Source: an uncultured Opitutales bacterium
GTDB lineage: Bacteria > Verrucomicrobiota > Verrucomicrobiia > Opitutales > Intestinicryptomonadaceae
Assembly (NCBI GenBank): GCA_944389195.1
Contig: CALXLM010000053.1
Location: forward strand, 18,716-82,715
DNA length: 64,000 nt
Reading direction: 5' to 3'
This document shows, piece by piece, positions 7,968-15,193 of this stretch; position 1 is the stretch's first letter; each line of letters starts with the position of its first letter. The notes beneath the pieces were generated by a model. The model was not told the origin of the DNA and searched no databases. It was given only the letters and a program-made list of their open reading frames with translations. A program made the position numbers and the translations under genes.

Positions 7968-9146
7968 TTATTTTTCAAGATACCTCGCGGCTTCGCGCGC
8001 TATGACGACTTCCTCGTTCGCCACCACCGCCACCGCCTTAACTTTCGAATCCTCCGCCGAAAAAACCCCCTCGGCCTTTACGAGTTTCGAGTTTTTAGCG
8101 AAATCGATTTTAACTCCCAAAGGCTCCAACGGCTCGAGAATCTTCTTCCTGAGCCACGGGTTGTTTTCCGCTATTCCCCCGCTGAACCCTATCGCGTCAA
8201 GCCCTCCCATTTGGGCCATAAACTGACCTATGTAGGAGCGCGCCGAATATGCCAAAACCTCTATGGCCAGCTCCGCGTCCGGATTTCCGGCGTCGGCGGC
8301 TGCCCGTATGTCGCGCATGTCGTTCGACACCCCGCTGATTCCGAGAAGTCCGCCGTTTTTCGACAAATCAGCCATAATACCATCGGCGTCCGCGCCCAAT
8401 GCCTTCATTGCAAAGGGTATTGCCATGGAATCCAAGTCTCCGACGCGGTTGTTTTGGGGAAGTCCGCTCTGCGGGCTGAAGCCCATGCTCGAGCCTATCG
8501 CCGCGCCGTTAAGGATCCCGCACACCGACGACGACCCCCCCAAATGGCAATTCACCATTCTGAAAGGCTTGTCGAGCCTCATCGGCCCGCCGTTGACGTA
8601 CAACATGCGCGCGCTTTCGGCCGCATCGGACGCCCCGCAAAGTTCCGCGACGCGTTCCGCCGCAAATTTGTGGCTCGCCCCGTGGAAGCCGTTCCTCCGT
8701 ATGCCGATTTCGTCCCATTTTTTCGGGACAGCATAGCGCTTCCAAGCCCTGTCCGCCCACTGGTAGAATGAAGTCTCAAACAAAACCACTCCCCTTGCCG
8801 ACGGCAATACCTTCGCAAACGCCCTTATGGCCGCCGCGTAGGGGGGATTGTGCGCTGGCGCGACAAAACTCATATCGTCAAGCGCCTTTAGAACCTCTGC
8901 GTCGGCGTCGCGCAACCCAGACAGGTTTTTGCCCAAAACCGTTTTGAACGCGACCGCGTCTATCGAGGACTTTTCTATGCCCGAAACCTCCAGATCGGAA
9001 AGCGATTTTGCAATGGCCGACTCGTAGTCCGACACCCTCTCCACACCTCCGCGCGCGAGTTCGACGCACGCGCCGTCGGAAGAAATGCCGAAAGCCGTAT
9101 ACTTGTAGCTCGTAGAGCCGACGTTTGCTATCAAAATCCTTTTCAT
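7968..9146 (-). CDS. ackA: Acetate kinase family protein (short-chain acyl-phosphate kinase)
   Basis: A 392-residue ASKHA-fold kinase with AckA signatures: NVGSTSYKY near residues 8-16, FETSFYQ, GIRRNGFHGASHKF, HLGGSSSVCGI and a C-terminal GFSGGIAENNPWLR. It forms ATP from an acyl-phosphate, the last step after the aldehyde dehydrogenase and PduL. In PVM loci the product is thought to be lactate as well as acetate or propionate. The N-terminal segment deviates from the usual NAGSSSLK, which fits a specialised paralogue rather than the housekeeping enzyme. It lies inside the microcompartment operon between BMC-H genes. Confidence 0.9.
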   Translation of the reverse strand: MKRILIANVGSTSYKYTAFGISSDGACVELARGGVERVSDYESAIAKSLSDLEVSGIEKSSIDAVAFKTVLGKNLSGLRDADAEVLKALDDMSFVAPAHNPPYAAAIRAFAKVLPSARGVVLFETSFYQWADRAWKRYAVPKKWDEIGIRRNGFHGASHKFAAERVAELCGASDAAESARMLYVNGGPMRLDKPFRMVNCHLGGSSSVCGILNGAAIGSSMGFSPQSGLPQNNRVGDLDSMAIPFAMKALGADADGIMADLSKNGGLLGISGVSNDMRDIRAAADAGNPDAELAIEVLAYSARSYIGQFMAQMGGLDAIGFSGGIAENNPWLRKKILEPLEPLGVKIDFAKNSKLVKAEGVFSAEDSKVKAVAVVANEEVVIAREAARYLEK

Positions 9147-9176
9147 TCAGAAGAATCCGAAAGCCGAAATATCCGC

Positions 9177-9452
9177 TTAAAATGAGAAACAGCCGAGTTT
9201 CGACAGGTCGTCGTGCGGACGCGCTATGACGTCTGCGGCGGTGACTTCGCCCACTTTGCCGACGGACTCCACGGCGGAATCGAGAGCCGCCTTCGCCGAA
9301 GCCACGTCCCCGGTAAAGAACACGGCCACAAGACCGGTCCCGACTTTTTTCCAGCCTAAAAGAGTGACGTTCGCTGCCTTCACGGCTGCGTCGGCGGCCT
9401 GCATAGCGGCCACAAAACCCTTTGTCTCAACCATTGCCAATGCCTGTTTCAT
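9177..9452 (-). CDS. BMC-H hexameric shell protein
   Basis: A 91-residue BMC-H protein starting MKQALAMVETKGFVAAMQA, with GDVASAKAALDSAV and DVIARPHDDLSKLG. The frame is open upstream to 9470, but the ATG at 9452 has AAGGA about seven bases before it and fits the family start. The pore loop reads KKVGTGLVAV. It lies between another BMC-H gene and ackA. Confidence 0.93.
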   Translation of the reverse strand: MKQALAMVETKGFVAAMQAADAAVKAANVTLLGWKKVGTGLVAVFFTGDVASAKAALDSAVESVGKVGEVTAADVIARPHDDLSKLGCFSF

Positions 9453-9480
9453 ATAAAATCCTTTTTGCAACGTTAAAATT

Positions 9481-9750
9481 TTAAAGCCCCATTTTCTCGA
9501 GAAGCGTCGGGTGCGGGCTGGCTATCACGTTCACGCTGACAAGCTCTCCGACCGCCTGCGCGGCCTGCCTGCCCGCCTCAACCGCCGCTTTCACGCTGCC
9601 CACGTCGCCGCGCACTATCGCCGTGACGTATCCGCCGCCTATCTGAACCTGCTTTACAAGTTCCACGTCCGCCGCCTTTACCATGGCGTCGGTCGCTTCG
9701 ACGCAACCGGTAAACCCGCGCGTTTCTATCATTCCCAATGACTGACTCAT
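9481..9750 (-). CDS. BMC-H hexameric shell protein (PduA-like)
   Basis: An 89-residue BMC-H protein, the closest of the three to PduA/EutM: LGMIETRGFTGCVEATDAM, IGGGYVTAIVRGDVGSVKAA and NVIASPHPTLLEKMGL. The glycine-rich GGGY pore loop is typical of facet hexamers passing small polar metabolites. AAAGG precedes the start. It is the second gene of the operon after pduL. Confidence 0.95.
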   Translation of the reverse strand: MSQSLGMIETRGFTGCVEATDAMVKAADVELVKQVQIGGGYVTAIVRGDVGSVKAAVEAGRQAAQAVGELVSVNVIASPHPTLLEKMGL

Positions 9751-9794
9751 ATTGATTGCCTTTCGTATTTAATAATATGTCTTTTAGATTGAAA

Positions 9795-10469
9795 TTATTT
9801 CACAAGCTCGCAAAGCGAATACTGGCTTAGGTCGCATGCGTTTCCCTCGTCGGTGTCTATGTGAACCTCAAGCTTCAACGCCGGATCCACCCTGCAGAGC
9901 AGATTTTCAAAGATAGTGGAATTCTCGCCATATACGCGCATCTTAAGCCGGTCTTTGTCCTTCACTCCGTAAAATTCGGCGTCGGCCGGGCTCATGTGCA
10001 CATGCCGCGCCGCGCGGATAACGCCGTGCGACATCTCGTAAAAACCGGCCGGCCCCATCAGCATGCACCCGGGGGTTCCCTTTAAATCCCCGCTGTTTCT
10101 AAGCGGAACGTCGAAACCGAGCGCACGGGCGTCCGTCAGGGCAAGCTCCACCTGGCATTCTTTTCTGCATGGGCCAAGAATTCTCAGATTCGATATTATC
10201 CTGCTTCGCGGCCCGATAAGCGTCACCGACTCTTTCGCCGCAAACTGCCCCTCTTGGTACAGCCATTTGTGCACATTGAGCTGGTATCCCTTGCCGAAAA
10301 GAATTTCAACAGCCTCCTGTGTAAGGTGCACATGCCGCGCGCTGACGTTTACCACAAGCGGATTCGGCCCCTCGACAGGCTGGGGCACGGGCAAATTAAG
10401 CTCCTTATAAACAGCCTCACGCACGAATTGCTCGATGCGCGCCCTCGGTGTTTTTTCGTCAAAATCCAT
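9795..10469 (-). CDS. pduL: PduL-type phosphotransacylase, microcompartment cargo
   Basis: A 224-residue PduL phosphate acyltransferase with two barrel domains. Zinc-binding histidines are visible in SARHVHLT (H46, H48), AARHVHMSPADAEFYG (H156, H158) and LEVHIDTDEGNAC (H203). It converts acyl-CoA and phosphate to acyl-phosphate and recycles CoA inside the compartment. Residues 1-25 (EKTPRARIEQFVREAVYKEL) form an amphipathic helix linked by a proline-rich segment, a typical encapsulation peptide. It is the first gene of the microcompartment operon, facing about 440 bases of non-coding DNA that should hold the promoter. Confidence 0.95.
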   Translation of the reverse strand: MDFDEKTPRARIEQFVREAVYKELNLPVPQPVEGPNPLVVNVSARHVHLTQEAVEILFGKGYQLNVHKWLYQEGQFAAKESVTLIGPRSRIISNLRILGPCRKECQVELALTDARALGFDVPLRNSGDLKGTPGCMLMGPAGFYEMSHGVIRAARHVHMSPADAEFYGVKDKDRLKMRVYGENSTIFENLLCRVDPALKLEVHIDTDEGNACDLSQYSLCELVK

Positions 10470-10860
10470 ATATGTTTCCGTTTAAAAGCTTCAACCATAC
10501 TTAGCGATTCAAGAAACTTTTCAAGAAAAAAATTTAAAAAAATCCCAAAAATACGCAAAAAACCCAAAATTACAGACATTCAACGAATATGCGGCAATTT
10601 CCCGATACCAAAATGGGAACATACCCGCGTGTATCCGCCTCTTTCAATGGCAAAAAACAAAAAACGCGACATGCCAAGTTTGCTATAAAAATATGCGCAA
10701 ATGCGGGCTTTTCGAATAAGAAATCGACATTATAATTTATAATGGCAAGCCGTTTATGCGCAACCTTAAGCGTCTGCCCGTCCGGAATTTTCAAGGGCAA
10801 ATAAATATTTGCCAAAGATTCAACGCACATGCACGCCAGTCGGAAAGACAACCGCATTAA
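10470..10860. other. Non-coding region upstream of the microcompartment operon
   Basis: About 390 bases with no convincing gene; open frames here have no family resemblance. The part next to pduL is AT-rich with A tracts and should carry the operon promoter. A TTGAAA-like hexamer occurs on the minus strand about 60 bases before pduL, but no good -10 partner was found. Confidence 0.4.
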
Positions 10861-10896
10861 AAAAACGGCCGCCATGCGCAAACGGCGGCCGTTTTT
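10861..10896 (-). terminator. Terminator of the PEP-CTERM gene
   Basis: Perfect 13-bp inverted repeat (AAAAACGGCCGCC / GGCGGCCGTTTTT) with a 10-base loop, 17 bases past the stop at 10913. Its A/T flanks make it usable in both directions. Confidence 0.8.
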
Positions 10897-10912
10897 CACT
10901 AAAGGCTCGCGC

Positions 10913-11983
10913 CTATCTTTTGCGCCGATAAGCCGCAACAGCCAAGGCCGCAACTCCGAAAACAACCGCCCAATCAGCTGGTTCCGGAACGACCGCAACA
11001 ACCCAACCGTCGGAATTCAGCGTGAGGTTGTTTACCCAGCTTGTTCCGTCATAAGTGTAAAACTGGTTTTCCACGACTGTTTTAAGCTCGTCGCTATACT
11101 TGATATGAAAGGAATTTGCCCTGAAGTTTGTTATTCTGATTTCCGCGCTACTACCGGCAATTATGCCTTCCAAAGAATCGTTTCCCGTAAAATCCACCAA
11201 AGAATTTTCGCCAACTAAATCGAAGGATATTACATTGTTCATTATGCCCTGCGTAATAATCATAGAACCCTCGACGGTAAAGCCCGTATCATAATAAAGC
11301 CCAAGCTGATAGCCGGAGAATGTGGAATTCGCCCCGATTACAATATCTCTGTGCGACGTGTCGCCGGAACCCCTTAAATTAATTCTTCCCTGAAAATTAA
11401 AATTGCCGCCGTCGTAAAGTTGTATTGATCCTGGAACGCCACCCCCGTTATTTAAGAGCTCCACGGTATCGTCCGTAAAAGTCAGGGTGGTATTCTTGCC
11501 TATGCCAATCACAAACGGATTATTGCCTGCATCCGTGTTGAGTGATATTTGTTTTCCGCTAACATACGACAACTGTCCGGTATTTCCGTCGGCGGCGTAA
11601 AAGTTAAATCTGCAACCGCGCCCCAGCGTCTCTATCATATCGGAAACTTTCATCGTGTGCGACACCGCTCCGTCAAGGCCGGTGTCGAATATAAAATTCG
11701 CCACCGTGTTCGAACCGGAAGAAGCCACCTGAAGACGCGCGAACGTGGTGTCGGTATTCACCTTCACATATCCGACATTTCCGGAGCTTGCCCCCTTCCA
11801 TGCGACATAATCGACTTCAGTCGGTTGCGCTCCGTTCCCCCACGGCTGATTGGCAGTGTTGTCAGTCCATTTGTAAGCCGATTCAGGAGAAGCGGCGCCC
11901 CACAGTAAATAATCAACAGCAGCAAAGCACTGTGTTGAAAAAAACGCAACTGCAAGCGTGCAAAACAATTTCGACATTTTCAT
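10913..11983 (-). CDS. PEP-CTERM-sorted surface protein with autotransporter-like repeats
   Basis: A 356-residue exported protein. A Sec signal covers about the first 21 residues (MKMSKLFCTLAVAFFSTQCFA). A central Asn/Thr/Gly-rich beta-helix-like region follows, like the passenger repeats of Verrucomicrobia and Planctomycetes autotransporter-type proteins. The last 25 residues are a PEP-CTERM sorting tag: VPEP, a hydrophobic helix, then YRRKR. Exosortase cuts such tags and anchors or releases the protein at the surface. The ATG at 11983 is chosen because GGGAG lies nine bases upstream; ATG 11989 is possible. It is divergent from the AraC regulator. Confidence 0.85.
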   Translation of the reverse strand: MKMSKLFCTLAVAFFSTQCFAAVDYLLWGAASPESAYKWTDNTANQPWGNGAQPTEVDYVAWKGASSGNVGYVKVNTDTTFARLQVASSGSNTVANFIFDTGLDGAVSHTMKVSDMIETLGRGCRFNFYAADGNTGQLSYVSGKQISLNTDAGNNPFVIGIGKNTTLTFTDDTVELLNNGGGVPGSIQLYDGGNFNFQGRINLRGSGDTSHRDIVIGANSTFSGYQLGLYYDTGFTVEGSMIITQGIMNNVISFDLVGENSLVDFTGNDSLEGIIAGSSAEIRITNFRANSFHIKYSDELKTVVENQFYTYDGTSWVNNLTLNSDGWVVAVVPEPADWAVVFGVAALAVAAYRRKR

Positions 11984-12042
11984 ATCCATACACTCCCGAG
12001 AATAATTAATAATGCTATATTATCTGAAACGCGTCTATTCTA

Positions 12043-13071
12043 ATGGAAATGCTTGACTTGCTCAATATAAAAAATAGACTAAATTCGTTAAAATTGGACA
12101 TTTTTTTAATAAACCAAAACGTTATGAGCCACAAGTATCTTTGGTCGTACACAAACGATAGTAAAGCGCAATTTTGGAGCAAAGGAAGCTCACAGTGCTA
12201 TCTGTCGTACGAATGCAAAAACGAATACATGCCGGACAACCTCATAAACAATGAAAAGCTTGCCGATATCACCCTGCCGAAAAAAACACCCGTTGACATT
12301 TTTAACGAATACTCCATACTCGCCGCCGGAATCCTGAACGCCAAAGCCAACTATTACCACAGCAGGCCGAAATACCCATACCACATTATTCTGCTTGTGT
12401 CCGGCGGTACACTTTCATGCGCGTTCGACAATAAAAAAGAGTCTGTAAAGCGCGGAAATATAATCGCCATACCGTCCGGGCAAATTTTTGAGGAAAATGT
12501 AAAATGCAGGCAATGCAAAGTGTTATGGATTCATGTAAAGACCTCCCCAGAATGGAACTTGATGCTCGGGAATAAAATTTCCGTAAAAAAGTCGAAAAAC
12601 TTCGAGGATATTATGGGCATAGTCCAAATAATAAAAAACGAGATTTACAAACATACGCGCTCCATTTTTTTTCTAAAGAACGCAACCGCCATATTTGCCG
12701 AACTTCTAAAGCGCGAATTTTCGGAAACGAGCGGAAATAAGGACAAGTTAATAATAGAAAACCTGTCGAAAGAAATCAGCAATTTTCCCGAAATGGATTG
12801 GAAGCGCAGCTTGGCTGCAAAACGCACGGGATACAGCGAAAGCAAAATAGACAATCTCTTCGAAAGGTACAAATACTGTTCGTTCGCAAAATTCGTACTG
12901 CGCACGCGCATGGAAAAAGCCCTAAAGGCATTGTGCGAAAATAAGGCAAACCTCAAAGAGCTGGCAAAAACGGTTGGATATTCCGACAACTCCTCGTTTT
13001 CCAAGGCGTTTAAAAAATATTACGGTAGAACTCCGAAAGCCTGCGACAAAATATCGACATGCCAGACATGA
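12043..13071 (+). CDS. AraC-family transcriptional regulator
   Basis: A 342-residue regulator. A cupin-like sensor is suggested in residues 95-180 (YPYHIILLVSGG, VKRGNIIAIPSGQ), as in sugar-sensing AraC proteins. The C-terminal 95 residues hold two helix-turn-helix motifs ending GYSDNSSFSKAFKKYYGRTP, the family signature. It is transcribed away from the PEP-CTERM gene with a gap of about 60 bases. It lies near the microcompartment operon and could control it or the PEP-CTERM gene; neither is shown by the sequence. Confidence 0.9.
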   Translation: MEMLDLLNIKNRLNSLKLDIFLINQNVMSHKYLWSYTNDSKAQFWSKGSSQCYLSYECKNEYMPDNLINNEKLADITLPKKTPVDIFNEYSILAAGILNAKANYYHSRPKYPYHIILLVSGGTLSCAFDNKKESVKRGNIIAIPSGQIFEENVKCRQCKVLWIHVKTSPEWNLMLGNKISVKKSKNFEDIMGIVQIIKNEIYKHTRSIFFLKNATAIFAELLKREFSETSGNKDKLIIENLSKEISNFPEMDWKRSLAAKRTGYSESKIDNLFERYKYCSFAKFVLRTRMEKALKALCENKANLKELAKTVGYSDNSSFSKAFKKYYGRTPKACDKISTCQT

Positions 13072-13106
13072 CAACCATGTATCGCGCGGAAAAATAGCGC
13101 TAAAAA

Positions 13107-13131
13107 AACGGGTGAGAACACTCCCGTTATT
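13107..13131 (+). terminator. Weak terminator after the AraC gene
   Basis: AACGGG / CCCGTT stem with a 10-base loop followed by a short T-rich stretch, 36 bases past the AraC stop. Confidence 0.45.
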
Positions 13132-13420
13132 TTCCCATAAAAAAATTCTCCGCCCCGCAAACGCGCTTGCCGCGCACCCATTGTCAGCGCGCTTAAGGCG
13201 CGAACACGCGAACAAACGAGCAATCCCCCTCCCGGTACGCGTTAAGGTTGCTCACCGCGCGGCATGCGCTCCGGCATGCAAGACGTCCAATAGACGTGAA
13301 AAAAGCAGGATTTTTTAAGTAAACAAACACGCAATAAGCTAATCTCAAAAAGCGCACCAAACGCACGGTATAAACACAGTGGCGAAGTCTGCGAACGCTT
13401 AAATTAGCTACAAAATAAGC
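13132..13420. other. Non-coding stretch before the integrated element
   Basis: About 290 bases with no supported gene. It is the chromosomal flank downstream of the ancestral tRNA-Pro gene. Confidence 0.4.
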
Positions 13421-13443
13421 CCGCCAACCTTGAAAGTTGGCGG
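13421..13443 (-). terminator. Ancestral tRNA-Pro terminator, now separated from the gene
   Basis: CCGCCAAC / GTTGGCGG hairpin with a 7-base loop, T-rich on the minus strand. It lies just beyond the partial tRNA-Pro 3' end at 13453-13478, exactly where the terminator of an uninterrupted tRNA-Pro gene would be. Confidence 0.7.
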
Positions 13444-13449
13444 ACCCTA

Positions 13450-13478
13450 AAATGGTCGAGGTGAGTGGATTCGAACCA
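13450..13478 (-). repeat. att direct repeat, distal copy (partial tRNA-Pro 3' end)
   Basis: 29 bp identical to 18609-18637. It contains the T-arm, acceptor 3' strand and CCA of tRNA-Pro (minus strand), then diverges, so it cannot encode a tRNA. Confidence 0.85.
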
Positions 13479-13580
13479 TTTAGCATTAATTTTAATTTGT
13501 TTATTTTCTGCGAGTTAATCAATTAGATTTCTTCTTGTCGCAAAAATATCGCAAATTTTTAGCTTCAACTTTGCCGAGTT

Positions 13581-15060
13581 TTACTCCAACTGTCGAATAA
13601 GCGTTCTGGCTTTTTTGGAATCCTTTTTCTCGACGGCGGAACGTGAAATACGTTTTGCAACTTCGCGTAAATCGCGCCCTCGGTATTCGCCGTTTTCGAT
13701 TCTTTCAATAAGCCTGTCAACTTTATCGAGCAGCCTATTACGTTCGGCAATCAATCCGTTGTCAAGCCCAATAAGTTCCTCGGTCGAATACGTTTTGGTC
13801 TCGGCAAGCTTGCGTCGTTTTGTTGCAATCTCGCGTAGGCGTGTGTTTATGGCGTTTACCAATTCGTAGTTGCCAAATTCTGCTTCGTGTTCCGACATCA
13901 ATTTGTCCAGCTTCTCGAACTGCTCGCTCTGCCTATACATTCTTGCGCTCGCGTAAAGTTCGTCCATACGGACTTTCAATTCTTAGAACTTTTCCGCATT
14001 CCGCAAACGCATAGTTTTTGTGTCGCGAATAGCCCAGTCGTAGGTTCGCGTTATGGGCGACATTCTGCCATACCTGCTTGTCGGGCGTTCAATGTCGGTA
14101 AAATACTGAACCGCCGAATCGGTTATAAACGTTCCGTATTGCGACAACGAACCCAACAAATTGTCGAGCGCATTCTGAACCCGCGCGGGCTACGGCGTAT
14201 TCGCGCTTTGTGCCGTCGAACTTAGCCGACGGAAGCACTGTTTCGAACTTCGAAGCCGTTATCTTCCGCCCGAGGTATATTTCCTTTGCAAGAACAATCG
14301 AAGCCCAGATTACAGGATTCTCCGTGCGCTCCTGCCGAAGTAAAAAGCGCAACCGCGAAGAATTTTCCCCGTCGTTTTCCTTGACATTCCAAATATCGTT
14401 ATAGAGTATTCCGTTTAAAGCTCGATAATGCTTATTTGCTTCAGATGCGCGGGGATACAAATCCTCTACACTGTGAACGGCATCGTCGAGCCTTTTTATT
14501 TCCGTCAGTTCGTGATTGTAGAAACGCTTCCCGTTTTTGTCTTTGAGAATAACCGAAGTCATAGCGTACGGAACTTTGTTCCATTCGATTACGCGCGACA
14601 TCGGATAGGACAGCTGCCCGTCGTTTCTGGCAATCGGTTCTTTTGTTATCGGTATGGAATCCGAAATTATCTCTTCCAGTTGCGGCAATACCTGTATTTT
14701 CAATGCGCCTCGGGAATGGTGCAACGCGCTTTTTATCAAACCGTTTGAAATCGAAACTTCGCCGATTCTCGACATAACCGACTTCGGCAAAATTCCCGAC
14801 AAGATTTTTACGACACGACCAACCCAACCTTTTTCTTGAGCGGAAAACTCGCCGAGAATCCTGTTTGTATTTTCGTCGGATTTTATGACGATTTTCTTTT
14901 GAGCCAACAGTTCCCGCTTTACCTCAATCGGCGAAAATCCCGTATCGTCTTTCCACCTCATATCGGGATTGCCCGAATCGAATCTTTCCGAAAGGGGAAT
15001 AAGCTCGCCGTTGTCGTCGAAAGTAAACGGATCTTGAAGCTTGACCGCCGCGCCGCCGCC
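13581..15060 (-). pseudogene. 3' remnant of a phage-type large polyvalent protein (frameshift plus stop)
   Basis: Reading from about 15060 the frame encodes GGAAVKLQDP, DDNGELIPLSERFD and WKDDTGFSPIEVK and continues to REYAVARA near 14185. A one-base insertion in a GGG run (plus-strand CCC 14180-14182) then shifts the frame; the new frame continues VQNALDNLLGSLSQYG and SRYGRMSPITRTYDW to NAEKF. An in-frame TAA (13983-13985) follows, and the same frame resumes as ELKVRMDELYASARMYRQ to 13581. The 5' part is missing; an in-frame stop lies at 15094. The style (charged helices, FDDNGELIPLSERFD linker, KFYELK-like helical tail) resembles large polyvalent-protein-associated domains of phages and mobile elements. 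Family assignment is inferred; the decay is visible directly. Confidence 0.65.
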
Positions 15061-15193
15061 CAGACAATAGAAATACGCAGTAATAGCGCAAAATTAAGAC
15101 TTTACAAACAATCTTCAATATAGAAAATATATGCAACAAGGTTTATTTTTATTACGTGAAACAAAAAGTATTGTGTAAGACAAAATTATTATC

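Noticed and set aside
10570..11001. 143-codon open frame on the minus strand
   Set aside because: It overlaps the terminator and end of the PEP-CTERM gene in another frame and shows no family motifs.
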